This document shows, piece by piece, positions 7,752 through 15,488 of a stretch of DNA of 64,000 nt. Every line of letters begins with the position of its first letter. The stretch's first letter is position 1. A program made the translations under genes and the position numbers. The DNA lies in contig DASRKB010000011.1 of assembly GCA_035649175.1 (NCBI GenBank), positions 26,032 through 90,031 of the forward strand, written 5' to 3'. Origin of the DNA: SCGC-AG-212-J23 sp035649175. GTDB taxonomy: Bacteria; Pseudomonadota; Gammaproteobacteria; Burkholderiales; SG8-39. The notes beneath the pieces were generated by a model. The model was not told where the DNA came from. It was given only the letters and a program-made list of their open reading frames with translations, and did no database searches.

Positions 7752-8605
7752 CCAAGCGACACGCAGGCGTCCTCGTAGCGCCCCGGCCCCATCGCCGCAG
7801 GCTCGAAAATCTCGCGCTCGCGGATCCAGTCGAACGACTGCTCGAACACCTCGCGGGTATAAGGCTCGAACACCAGCCGTTCTCCAGGGCCCCAGCGCCG
7901 AGTGTCGGCCTCGCCGAGGAAGCGCGCCGGAAACTCGCGGCGGTAGTGATGCGTATGGAGCTCCGGGCGCAGGTCGATGTCCCGCTGCGCCTTGCGCAGT
8001 GCGCGGAAGTACTTCTTCACGTCCTCCGGGTCCGGGTCGCCGTTCAGCATGGCGGCGATCATGAAGGTGGTGTCGATCACCTTGCGGAAGCCGAGCTGCT
8101 CGAGGAAGTAGTACGGGCCGCTGAAAACGGCGGCGGCCGGTACCTTGCGGTCGATCAGCTTCTCCATGCGCGAAAAGAGGATGCCGTCGGCGAAGGAGAG
8201 CCGGATGTGCTCTCGCGGCAGGACCTGCTCGAGCGCCTGCAGCGTCGAGTAGTGGCTACCGGACTGGTGGCCGACGGAGACCGGCACGCCCCGCAGGTCG
8301 GCCGGCTCGCGTACCGGGGAGTCCGGCGGCACAAATACCGCCGCCGGCGCGACCGAGTAGCAGTCCGCGTAGAGCTTGCCGTGCCCTTTCGAGGCGGCCA
8401 CGTTGACCGTCCAGTGGCAGGCGCAGCTCACGTTGGTCTCGCGGCCCTTCTCGAAGCTCGAGTATGCGCCGACGCGGTCAGGCAGCGCGTGGTTGCTGAA
8501 GATCGCCCGGAACTCGTAGTCGAGGCCCTCGGCCCGGAAGTACCCTTTTTCCTCGGCGACCCATTCCTGCAACCGGAAGTGCGGCGTGATCACGAACTTC
8601 GTCAT
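7748..8605 (-). CDS. NMT1/THI5-like (SsuA/ThiY fold) protein without signal peptide
   Basis: This 285-residue protein has the type II periplasmic-binding fold of the NMT1/THI5, SsuA and ThiY group. It opens with FRLQEWVAEEKGYFRAEGLDY, the family's hallmark for the first lobe, and carries LRGVPVSVGHQSGSHYSTLQALE at the hinge region. Unlike transported receptors it starts directly with the domain and has no signal peptide. It also has a Cys/His pair, SCACHWTVN. Yeast THI5 is a cytosolic single-turnover enzyme for HMP-pyrimidine, so a non-transport role is possible. However, unsecreted annotated relatives exist and the start could be wrong. It is embedded antisense among the four small paralogues. 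Confidence 0.75.
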   Translation of the reverse strand: MTKFVITPHFRLQEWVAEEKGYFRAEGLDYEFRAIFSNHALPDRVGAYSSFEKGRETNVSCACHWTVNVAASKGHGKLYADCYSVAPAAVFVPPDSPVREPADLRGVPVSVGHQSGSHYSTLQALEQVLPREHIRLSFADGILFSRMEKLIDRKVPAAAVFSGPYYFLEQLGFRKVIDTTFMIAAMLNGDPDPEDVKKYFRALRKAQRDIDLRPELHTHHYRREFPARFLGEADTRRWGPGERLVFEPYTREVFEQSFDWIREREIFEPAAMGPGRYEDACVSLG

Positions 8606-8751
8606 CGTTTTCTCCGTGAAAGTTCGTCAAAGCGAGAAAGTTTCCTGCCCGTGCGCGCGCTGATTGTCGCGTAATAGCGACGTGTCAGGGGTGAGACTAC
8701 ACCGGGCGGACCCAGGGGAGGGTCGCCCGGCTGAAACCTGGGAGGAATAGC

Positions 8752-9015
8752 GTGGACCCCATGAAAACCAGCCGTCACGTCGAAGAGCAGCTTCAGTCGC
8801 TCTTCTCGCGTTGTCCGGACCTGTGCGGTTTCGCCGTGCGCGGCGAAAGCGAGAACCTCTTCGTGAGCGACGTGGGTGTCTCGCCGCGGCTGTCGCCGGA
8901 GCGGGCGAGCGAAATCTTCGAGGCGATCGCCACGACGCTCTCCGAGGTGCTCGACGAGGAGCCGCAGGCCTCGGAATGGCTGCGCGGCAGGACTTTTGCC
9001 CGCCGGCTGCACTGA
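8752..9015 (+). CDS. Small RCP/GRTFAR-family protein, paralogue C
   Basis: The third, shortest member has 87 residues. The GTG at 8752 is six bases after a strong GGAGG site; an ATG at 8761 is an alternative. The core FSRCPDLCGFAVRG is present, followed by a shortened middle section leading to LFVSDVGVSPRL, then EIFEAIATTLSEVL and the ending GRTFARRLH. The linker after the first motif lacks the LP.. stretch seen in copies A, B and D, so this copy has lost or never had that loop. It lies about 150 bp from the divergent NMT1-like gene. Confidence 0.75.
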   Translation: MDPMKTSRHVEEQLQSLFSRCPDLCGFAVRGESENLFVSDVGVSPRLSPERASEIFEAIATTLSEVLDEEPQASEWLRGRTFARRLH

Positions 9016-9038
9016 CTAAGGCTCGCGCTGTCGTTGTT

Positions 9039-9055
9039 ATCGGGGAATCCCCGAT
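9039..9055. other. Short perfect inverted repeat between paralogues C and D
   Basis: The bases ATCGGGG and CCCCGAT form a seven-base stem around the loop AAT. No T-run follows, so it is unlikely to be an intrinsic terminator. It could be a protein site or an mRNA stem controlling copy D, which starts 65 bases downstream. The word AATAGCGAC occurs just after it (9062-9070) and also near 8675, upstream of copy C. Confidence 0.4.
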
Positions 9056-9119
9056 TGGTGGAATAGCGACAGCTCTGTAGTGTTCTCCATGACGCGGCAC
9101 ACTGGAGAATCAGCTACAG

Positions 9120-9455
9120 ATGAAGACCTTCGAATTCAAGCCCGGCCTGCCGGAATCGCTGCTGGGCAAGCTGGAAGCGAGCGTCGAGGCGAAGATCCGC
9201 ACGCTCTTCGCGCGCTGCCCGACCCTCGCGGGCTTCTCGGTGCAGGACCGCGCGATGCTGCCGAGCGGCATCGACAAGAATCGCATCCCCGACGCCGATC
9301 TCTTCGTCACCGAGATCGGCGTGTTCCCAAAGCTCGAGTCCCAGTACGAGGAGATCTACGACGAGATTACGCTCGCGATCTCCGACCTCGTGCACGAGCA
9401 GCCGCACGCGTACGACTTCCTGCGCGGCCGGACCTTCGCGAGAACGATCCACTGA
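9120..9455 (+). CDS. Small RCP/GRTFAR-family protein, paralogue D
   Basis: The fourth member has 111 residues from ATG 9120. Its sequence runs through an amphipathic lead (LLGKLEASVEAKIR), the FARCPTLAGFSVQD motif, a polar loop with MLPSGIDKNRI, the acidic strand DLFVTEIGVFPKL, the helix YEEIYDEITLAISDLV and the end GRTFARTIH. It is followed two bases after its stop by a strong bidirectional hairpin. Comparison of the four copies shows invariant RCP, a downstream EI or DV strand, and GR-S/T-F-A/V-R with a terminal histidine. No known domain can be assigned. Confidence 0.78.
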   Translation: MKTFEFKPGLPESLLGKLEASVEAKIRTLFARCPTLAGFSVQDRAMLPSGIDKNRIPDADLFVTEIGVFPKLESQYEEIYDEITLAISDLVHEQPHAYDFLRGRTFARTIH

Positions 9456-9457
9456 GG

Positions 9458-9480
9458 AAAATGGGGTCAGGCCCCATTTT
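9458..9480. terminator. Bidirectional hairpin terminator, GGGGTCAGG type
   Basis: A nine-base perfect stem, AAAATGGGG with CCCCATTTT around the loop TCAGG, sits between the stop of small-protein copy D and the convergent beta-propeller gene. The A-run before and T-run after make it a terminator for both strands. The GGGTCAGG core reappears in the hairpin at 11842-11878. Confidence 0.75.
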
Positions 9481-9485
9481 GCCGT

Positions 9486-10475
9486 TCAGTAGCGGTACAC
9501 GACGATCCTGTCGGCGCCGGACTCCGGCGTCCACACCTCGCCCCTGCGGCCGTGGATCTGCCTTACGTTCGGCCGTGCGCTCGATGACTTGAACGTCTCG
9601 AACCGCTCCGTCGCCGGATCGAAGCGCAGCATCACCTGAGCGCTCCACTCCGAGGCCCACACCTTGTCGGTCTCGTCCACGTAGACCGCGTAGACCTTCG
9701 GATCCTCACCCGGGGCCTTCCATGCCTTCCAGGCGCCGGAGCCGGGGATGTAGCGGCTGAGCTGGCCCGAACTCCACTCCGCCACCCAGATGTTGCCCTT
9801 GGAGTCGGACCACACGCGCCGCGCCCCCTGCCGCGGCGTGGGCGGCTCGATCACGGTGGCCTTGCCGGTCGTCCTGTCGATGCGCGCGATGTGCGAGCCG
9901 GCGAGCGAGGCGTAGTACACACTGCCGTCGGGCGTGGCGTGGATGCCGTAGGGACCGCGGCCGCGCGGGGCATCGAAGACCCGCATCTCGCCCGAGCGCG
10001 GGTCGAGCGAGCCGTAGATGCCGCTCTGCCCGGTGAACCAGTGGATGCCCTTCGCGTCGAAGATCGCCGTGTTGAGGTTGGCGTAGCCGGCGCCTTCCGG
10101 AAGCTTCCAAACCTTCACCGCGCGCGTGCGCGGATCGACCCGCACGATCGCATTCTGGCCGCCATCGGTGAGCCAGGGCGCGCCGTCGGCGCTTGCGATC
10201 ACGCCGTGCGGCGATGAGCCCGGCCCGAGCGGCACGAACTCGAGCTTTCCCGACTTCGGGTCGAGGATGCCGAGGTTGCTGCTGCCTTGCGCGGAGATCC
10301 AGACCGGGCCGTCCGGTGCGGGATCCGCCCAGACATCGTGCACGCGGTGCCCGGGCGGCACCGTGTACTCCTGCACGCTCACCTGCGGCACTTTTTCCTG
10401 GGCGTACGCCGCGAGCGGGAGAAGGAAAGCAAGCAGCGCAGTAGCTCTCATCACACGCCTTGTCTTGAGGTACAT
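9486..10475 (-). CDS. Exported Vgb-like (streptogramin-lyase-fold) beta-propeller protein
   Basis: The product has 329 residues and a Sec signal (MRATALLAFLLPLAAYAQ, cleaved after AYA or AQ). It then has about six blades of the pattern D..G.(V/I)W......(I)...DP..G. Examples are DVWADPAPDGPVWISAQGSS, IYGSLDPRSGEMRVFDAP and RVWSDSKGNIWVAEWSSGQL. This is the SMP-30/Vgb seven-bladed propeller type, commonly annotated as a lyase or cytochrome-associated protein; real substrates are mostly unknown. The start at 10475 gives a longer positively charged n-region, and ATG 10451 is an alternative. It probably acts in the periplasm. Confidence 0.85.
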   Translation of the reverse strand: MYLKTRRVMRATALLAFLLPLAAYAQEKVPQVSVQEYTVPPGHRVHDVWADPAPDGPVWISAQGSSNLGILDPKSGKLEFVPLGPGSSPHGVIASADGAPWLTDGGQNAIVRVDPRTRAVKVWKLPEGAGYANLNTAIFDAKGIHWFTGQSGIYGSLDPRSGEMRVFDAPRGRGPYGIHATPDGSVYYASLAGSHIARIDRTTGKATVIEPPTPRQGARRVWSDSKGNIWVAEWSSGQLSRYIPGSGAWKAWKAPGEDPKVYAVYVDETDKVWASEWSAQVMLRFDPATERFETFKSSSARPNVRQIHGRRGEVWTPESGADRIVVYRY

Positions 10476-10504
10476 TCCGTGGCGCCAAGCATAAGACCGA
10501 ATCC

Positions 10505-11842
10505 GTGAACGAGAAACCGAAATTCGAGCTCGAGGAGAAGCCCAGGTTCGAGCTGGAGCCGAAGGTCGAGCTCGACCTCTCGCTGCAGGTGGGCAAGTAC
10601 GAGGTGCAGAAGCTGCTCGGCAAGGGCACGACCGGGACCGTCTACCTCGCGCGCGACAGCTTCACCGGGCGCGAGGTGGCGCTCAAGACCATCGAGCCCG
10701 AGGTGTTCCGCGACGCGGAGTTCGGCACGGTATACCGCTCCCAGTTCCTCAATGAAGCCTCCCTCGCCGGCAAGCTGCGTCATCCGCACATCGTGGCGAT
10801 CCTCGACGCGGTGGTGGGGGAGGACTCCGGGCACATCGCGATGGAGCTCGTCACTGGCGGCGACCTGACGAAGTACTGCACGCCGCAGACGCTCCTGCCG
10901 GTGTCCGACGTGGCGCAGATCGGCTTCAAGTGTTGCGGCGCCCTCGACTACGCGGCGCGTGAAGGCATCGTGCACTGCGACATCAAGCCGGCCAACATCC
11001 TGGTGGTTTCGGGCACCGAAGTGAAGATCTCCGACTTCGGCGCCGCGTCGCTGAAGAGGAGCCAGGTGGCGCAGAGCCAGGCCATGGGCTCCCCCTACTA
11101 CATGTCGCCCGAGCAGATCCAGGGCGGCGCGCTAACCTTCCACAGCGACATGTACTCGCTCGGCGTGGTGCTCTACGAACTGCTCGTCGGCAAGCGGCCG
11201 TTCATCGCCCAGAACCTGCAGGCGTTGCTCGACAAGATCGTGAAGCTCGAGCCGCTGGCGCCTTCGGAGGCGCGCGCCGGGTTGCCGAAGGCGCTGGACG
11301 CGGTGATCCTGCGTGCGCTGAAGAAGTCACCTGGGCAGCGCTACGCGACCTGGCGCGAGTTCGCGCTTGAGCTCTCGAATGTCGGGGCGCTCGTGTTGCC
11401 GCCGGGTGCGATCCCCGAGAGCGAGCGCTACGTGACGCTGAAGAACGTGCCGATGCTCGCCACGCTTTCCGATGCCGAGCTCTGGGAGCTCTCGCGCGCC
11501 GGCAAGTGGTCGCGCGTGCCGAAAAACAAGGTGATCGTGCAGGAGAACGCCCGCGGCAATACGTTCTTCTTCCTTGCCAAGGGGGAGGCCAAGGTCACTA
11601 AGCAAGGGCGGCTGCTCAACATCGTGAGCGCCGGCGAGTGCTTCGGCGAGATGGCGTGGATCACCGGCGGGGAGCAGCCGCGTCACGCTACGGTGGAATC
11701 GTCGACGGAGCTGCTCGTCGCGGAGTTCGAGCCGGCGGCGCTCGAGCGCATGAGCCTCGGGGCGCAACTGCAGCTCACGCGCGCGCTGGTGCGCAACGTC
11801 TCCGAGCGCCTCGCGCTCGCGAATACGCGGATCGCGCGCTAG
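10505..11842 (+). CDS. Serine/threonine protein kinase with C-terminal cyclic-nucleotide-binding domain
   Basis: This 445-residue protein starts at GTG 10505. Residues 1-26 are an acidic repeat of the form KPKFELEEKPRFELEPKVELDL. The Hanks-type kinase domain follows: Gly loop LGKGTTGTVYLA (about 38-49), VALK lysine at 61, helix-C glutamate near 84, catalytic HCDIKPANIL (157-166) and DFG (177-179). The usual HRD arginine is cysteine, so it belongs to the non-RD class and may not need activation-loop phosphorylation. After about residue 300 comes a cNMP-binding/CRP-like jelly roll with KGEAKVTKQGRLLNIVSAGE and CFGEMAWITGGEQPRHATV. No membrane segment is present, so it is cytoplasmic. Cyclic-nucleotide control of the kinase is inferred. 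Confidence 0.9.
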   Translation: MNEKPKFELEEKPRFELEPKVELDLSLQVGKYEVQKLLGKGTTGTVYLARDSFTGREVALKTIEPEVFRDAEFGTVYRSQFLNEASLAGKLRHPHIVAILDAVVGEDSGHIAMELVTGGDLTKYCTPQTLLPVSDVAQIGFKCCGALDYAAREGIVHCDIKPANILVVSGTEVKISDFGAASLKRSQVAQSQAMGSPYYMSPEQIQGGALTFHSDMYSLGVVLYELLVGKRPFIAQNLQALLDKIVKLEPLAPSEARAGLPKALDAVILRALKKSPGQRYATWREFALELSNVGALVLPPGAIPESERYVTLKNVPMLATLSDAELWELSRAGKWSRVPKNKVIVQENARGNTFFFLAKGEAKVTKQGRLLNIVSAGECFGEMAWITGGEQPRHATVESSTELLVAEFEPAALERMSLGAQLQLTRALVRNVSERLALANTRIAR

Positions 11843-11878
11843 GAAAAGGGTCAGAAAAAGGGTCCTGACCCCTTTTCC
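11842..11878. terminator. Hairpin terminator, GGGTCAGG/CCTGACCCC type
   Basis: GGAAAAGGGTCAG pairs with CTGACCCCTTTTCC apart from one bulged C, around the loop AAAAAGGGTC. The stem lies exactly between the kinase gene's stop and the convergent small exported protein gene, with A and T runs at its flanks. It shares its core with the hairpin at 9458-9480, so the two look like members of one short repeat family. Confidence 0.7.
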
Positions 11879-11879
11879 G

Positions 11880-12233
11880 CTACAGGCGCTTGCCCAGGAT
11901 CGTGTCCATGTTGCCGCCGCTGTTGAGGCAAGCGGCGAAGAGGTCTTCGGCGAATTTCTGGCTCGACCCGCTGCCCTGCAGCGCGTAAGCCGCGGCCACA
12001 ATGTCGGCCATGAGCCGCTGCCCGCGGTCCGACGCCGCGACATCATAGATGCGCTCCATGATGGCGTCGGCCTTGGACCGCTGCACTTCCTCGCGGGCGA
12101 GGGAGTGCGCGACGACGGCCATGTCGGCGGCGATGCCGCATTCGAGCGCGCTTTCGGCCCGCGTCGCGGCCGAAGCGCCGGTTGTGTGCAGAAGCGCCGC
12201 CGCCAGCGCGGCGCCGATCGTGTAGCGCAGCAT
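11880..12233 (-). CDS. Small exported protein, unknown function
   Basis: The 117-residue product has a Sec signal, MLRYTIGAALAAALLHTTGASA. The mature part is helical, with two cysteines (LECGIAADMAV and LFAACLNSGGNMDTILG). The start at 12233 was chosen for its AGGAGAG site and because the signal peptide begins there. No family is recognised. Confidence 0.65.
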   Translation of the reverse strand: MLRYTIGAALAAALLHTTGASAATRAESALECGIAADMAVVAHSLAREEVQRSKADAIMERIYDVAASDRGQRLMADIVAAAYALQGSGSSQKFAEDLFAACLNSGGNMDTILGKRL

Positions 12234-12289
12234 GATCTCTCCTGTCTGGCGGAGCGCCCACGGACCGCGGGCGCCCGCCTCCTGGTGCT

Positions 12290-12712
12290 CTACCGCGTGG
12301 TGCTGCCGGTCGCGGCGGAGCCCGAGTCCCACTCTTGACGGGAGATCATTCCGTCCCTGTTGGCGTCGAGCTCATCGAAGCCCCGCACGCCCATCGCGCC
12401 CCTCGCTTGGGGGTGAACCTGGTCGCGCTGCGTGATGTCCGAGGGAGGGACGCCGGCTCCGGGACCGCCGGCGGGATTGCCCCCGGTCGTGGTTCCGCCG
12501 GCGGCACCCTGCGCGCCGCCCGCATCACCTTGCGCGCCCTGCGCCGCGGCGGCGCCGCTCGCGCCGCCGGTTCCCGCGGAACCGCCGCCAGACCCGCCGG
12601 CGGACCCGCCCGCCTGCGCCAGGATCATCCTGTCGTTGTCAACCGATTGCGCCGCCAATGGCATGGCGAAGGCGCCGGCGACCGCCACGGCGATGAGAGT
12701 CTTGAGTTTCAT
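12290..12712 (-). CDS. Secreted Gly/Ala-rich protein with one EF-hand
   Basis: The 140-residue product has a Sec signal (MKLKTLIAVAVAGAFAMPLAA). About 60 residues of low-complexity Gly/Ala/Gln follow, then a single EF-hand at the C-terminus: FDELDANRDGMISRQEW. In it the calcium loop D-A-N-R-D-G-M-I-S-R-Q-E is complete (positions 1, 3, 5, 9 and 12 suitable). An AAGGAG ribosome site precedes the ATG. It is probably a periplasmic or surface calcium-binding protein. Confidence 0.75.
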   Translation of the reverse strand: MKLKTLIAVAVAGAFAMPLAAQSVDNDRMILAQAGGSAGGSGGGSAGTGGASGAAAAQGAQGDAGGAQGAAGGTTTGGNPAGGPGAGVPPSDITQRDQVHPQARGAMGVRGFDELDANRDGMISRQEWDSGSAATGSTTR

Positions 12713-12820
12713 GTATCAATCTCCTTAAAAGGTCTAACGAAGTCCTGGACTTGCCAGTCCGCTATGGAGCCGCAAGGGACGTGCCGGGGGTCGCGGTTGC
12801 TTCGGTTAGCATGGCGCCCC

Positions 12821-13561
12821 GTGGATCTCGAGCTTTCCAGCCGTACAGCGCTTGTCACCGGCGCGAGCACGGGCATTGGCTACGGCATCGCCCTCGCCCT
12901 CGCGCGCGAGGGCGTCAGGGTCGCCGTCGCGGCGCGGCGCCGGAATCTGCTGCAGGAGCTGGAGAAAGAATCCAATACCAAGATGCTTCTCATCGAAGCC
13001 GATTTCCTCGCAGAGGGCGCGCCTGAGCGCATCGCAAGCGCCGCGCTCGAGGGCCTTGGTTCGGTCGACATCCTCGTGAACAACGCCGGCGGCAGCCGCC
13101 GCTTCACCCTCGAAGCCACGGAAGCGCAGTGGGAGGAGGCGATGACGCTCAACTTCACCCGCCACCGCCAGCTCACCCACTGTCTCCTCGGTCAGATGAT
13201 GGCGCGCAAGTGGGGTCGCATCATCAACATCACCGGAAAGTCCGAGCCGGAAGGCATCAACGGCGCCTTCTCGGCGAAGGCGGCCATGCACGCCTGGGCG
13301 AAGGGGCTCTCGCGCGAAGTCGGTCGCCTGGGCATCACTGTCAACTCGATCCCGCCCGGGCGCATCGACAGCGAGCAGATCCGGCGCAACTACAGCCCGG
13401 AGCGGCGCGCGAAGGAAGAGCGGGAGGAGATTCCGCTGGGCGAGTACGGCAGGCCCGAGGACATCGCGAACCTGGTGTGCTTCCTCGCCTCGCCGCGCGC
13501 GCGCTACATCACCGGCACGGTCATCCCCGTCGACGGCGGGATGCGGCGCTACCAGTTTTAG
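12821..13561 (+). CDS. SDR-family oxidoreductase lacking the canonical catalytic tyrosine
   Basis: This 246-residue short-chain dehydrogenase starts at GTG 12821, because upstream in-frame sequence is antisense to the EF-hand gene. The cofactor motif TGASTGIG and the NNAG strand (LVNNAGGS) are intact, and the C-terminal end GTVIPVDGGM is typical. The active-site segment reads INITGKSEPEGINGAFSAK. The lysine of YxxxK is present, but the tyrosine position is alanine, with phenylalanine beside it. It may therefore not be a classical dehydrogenase. The last 41 bp overlap the convergent 6PGDH-like gene. Confidence 0.85.
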   Translation: MDLELSSRTALVTGASTGIGYGIALALAREGVRVAVAARRRNLLQELEKESNTKMLLIEADFLAEGAPERIASAALEGLGSVDILVNNAGGSRRFTLEATEAQWEEAMTLNFTRHRQLTHCLLGQMMARKWGRIINITGKSEPEGINGAFSAKAAMHAWAKGLSREVGRLGITVNSIPPGRIDSEQIRRNYSPERRAKEEREEIPLGEYGRPEDIANLVCFLASPRARYITGTVIPVDGGMRRYQF

Positions 13562-14447
13562 CGTCCATCGCCTCTCGGATCACGCGGACGAGCTCCGCGC
13601 GGTTCTCGGTCTTGCGGCCGGCGAGCAGCGCCTTCACGCCCAGGTCGGCGACCCACTGCTGCCGCTCGGCGGTCGCCGCCGCCATGAGCGGCTCAAGGCC
13701 GATGCCCTCGAGCGTCGCGGCCACTTCGCGCATCTCCGCGGCGCGGCGCTTGCCGTGGCTCGCCACGCGCTCGAGCATGTAGCCGGCGAGCTTCTCCCAG
13801 TCGATGCCCGGAAAGCTCTCCTGCAGCGAGGCGAGCACGCGCGCCTCGACGCCGTACTCGCTCGAGGCCACCATCGACTCGACGAGGATCGCCTCGAGCC
13901 CCTTGACCACCACGGAGCGGAACATCTTGATCGCCGAGGCTTGACCGACCTCGGCGGAGACGAGCTCCATCTTCATGCCGAGCGCCGCCGCGCGCGGCGC
14001 GAGCCTCGCCGCGCCCGGCCCGCCGATGAGGCAGGGCACCTTGTGCAGGTAAGGGGCGACCGGCGCCATCACGGCGACGTCGACGTACGCGGCGCCGGTC
14101 GGCGCGACGAGCGCCGCGGCCTCGATCTTGCGCCGCGGCGATACCGAGTTGATGTCGAGGAAGAGCTGGCCCGGTGCGAGGCCCGGCAGGCAGGCGCGCG
14201 CCGCCTCGAGGCTGGAGCTCGCGGTCACGGCAAGGAAGACGATGTCCGCGCCGCGCACCGCCTCGGCGTGGCTGCCGGCCATGCCGAGGCGGAGATCTTC
14301 TGCCGCCCGCTCGAGCAGCGCGCCCGGCGGTGTGCCGAGCAGGATGTCGTAGGCCCGGATGGACGGACGCGCGGCCTCGCCGAGCAGGCCACGGCTCAAC
14401 GTCTGGCCGGCTTCGCCGAAGCCGATGAAGGCAATCGTTTCGCTCAT
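13521..14447 (-). CDS. NAD(P)-dependent oxidoreductase, 6PGDH-like with DUF1932-type C-terminus
   Basis: The 308-residue protein has an N-terminal Rossmann domain (IAFIGFGEAGQTLSRGL), a DINSVSPRRK segment equivalent to the DCST region of hydroxyacid dehydrogenases, and an all-helical C-terminal domain. The helix EVGQASAIKMFRSVVVKGLE carries the lysine used for catalysis. This combination marks the phosphogluconate-dehydrogenase-like group with a DUF1932 C-terminus. The gene diverges from the catabolic operon that starts at 14508, with 60 bp between them. It may process a hydroxyacid in the same pathway; that is inferred from position. Confidence 0.85.
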   Translation of the reverse strand: MSETIAFIGFGEAGQTLSRGLLGEAARPSIRAYDILLGTPPGALLERAAEDLRLGMAGSHAEAVRGADIVFLAVTASSSLEAARACLPGLAPGQLFLDINSVSPRRKIEAAALVAPTGAAYVDVAVMAPVAPYLHKVPCLIGGPGAARLAPRAAALGMKMELVSAEVGQASAIKMFRSVVVKGLEAILVESMVASSEYGVEARVLASLQESFPGIDWEKLAGYMLERVASHGKRRAAEMREVAATLEGIGLEPLMAAATAERQQWVADLGVKALLAGRKTENRAELVRVIREAMDAKTGSAASRRRRG

Positions 14448-14507
14448 CTTGCCGCCTGCGCATCGTACTATGGCAGCCGCGTGAACCGGGAAAGGGGAGG
14501 AGACGCG

Positions 14508-15488
14508 ATGCGAACCTCGCGACGCAAGCTGCTGAAGACGTTGGGCGCGGTTTCGGCGCTCGCTGTGGCATCCGCCGCGCGCGCGGCGTACCCGGAGCGC
14601 GCGGTGCGCCTGATCGTTCCGTTCGCTCCCGGCGGAAACGCCGACATCATGGCGCGGCTCGTCGGCGAGGCCATTTCGCAGGCGCTTGGTCAGCCGGTGG
14701 TGGTGGAGAACCGCGCCGGTGCCGGCGGAAGCCTCGGCGCCAGCGAGGTGGCGCGCGCGAAGCCCGACGGCTACACGCTGCTGGTGGGCTCGAACGGCCC
14801 GCTCACCGTCAATCCGTTCGTGCAGGCCGATCTCGCCTACGACCCGCTCAAGGATTTCGCCCCCGTGGGACTCACGAGCCTCGTGCCGCACGCGCTCATC
14901 GTCAATGCCGGATTGCGCGCGAAGACCCTGCCCGAGCTCGTCGCCCTGTCGAAGCAGCAGCAGGTCGGCGTAGGTACCGCCGGCGTCGGCAGCGCGACGC
15001 ACCTCACGCTCGCGCGCTTCAACGCCCAAGCCGGCGCGAGCCTGCTGCACGTTCCTTACCGCGGCGGCGGCGCGCTGCTTCCCGACCTCGTGGCGGGAAC
15101 GATCCACGGCGCAATGACCGAGTTCTCGAGCGCGCTGCCGCACCACCGCAGCGGCAAGGCGCGCTTCGTCGCGATCGCCTCCAAGAGCCGGCTCTCGCAG
15201 GCGAGCGACGTGCCGACCATGGCCGAGGCCGGCGTCCCCGGCTTCACCGCCGCGAGCTACATCGGCATCCTCGCCCCAGCAGGCACGCCCGAGGAGGCGC
15301 TCTCCCGCCTGCAGGCGGCGCTCGGCGCCGCCCTCAAGTCGGAGAAGGTGCTCTCCCGCATGAAAGAGCTGGGTGTCGAGGTGGCTGCGCCGGAGCAGAG
15401 GACCGCCGGGGGCTTCCGGGACTTCATCCGCCAGGAATACGAAAGCTCCCGCGAAGCCGCTCGCATCGCCGGCCTGAAGAAGGAATGA
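14508..15488 (+). CDS. Bug-family tripartite tricarboxylate transporter receptor
   Basis: This 326-residue periplasmic solute receptor has the Tat-like leader MRTSRRKLLKTLGAVSALAV cleaved near ARAA, then YPERAVRLIVPFAPGGNADIMAR, the hallmark of the Bug/TctC family. Further motifs are VVENRAGAGGSLGASEVARA, KPDGYTLLVGSN, and HVPYRGGGALLPDLVAG in the second lobe. A GGGGAGGAG ribosome site precedes the ATG. It opens the operon that runs to 23122 and overlaps the next gene by ATGA. Such receptors bind small carboxylates; the ligand here is probably the pathway's starting compound. Confidence 0.93.
   Translation: MRTSRRKLLKTLGAVSALAVASAARAAYPERAVRLIVPFAPGGNADIMARLVGEAISQALGQPVVVENRAGAGGSLGASEVARAKPDGYTLLVGSNGPLTVNPFVQADLAYDPLKDFAPVGLTSLVPHALIVNAGLRAKTLPELVALSKQQQVGVGTAGVGSATHLTLARFNAQAGASLLHVPYRGGGALLPDLVAGTIHGAMTEFSSALPHHRSGKARFVAIASKSRLSQASDVPTMAEAGVPGFTAASYIGILAPAGTPEEALSRLQAALGAALKSEKVLSRMKELGVEVAAPEQRTAGGFRDFIRQEYESSREAARIAGLKKE

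Noticed and set aside
9039..9055. Hairpin between paralogues C and D as an intrinsic terminator
   Set aside because: There is no T-run after the stem on either strand.
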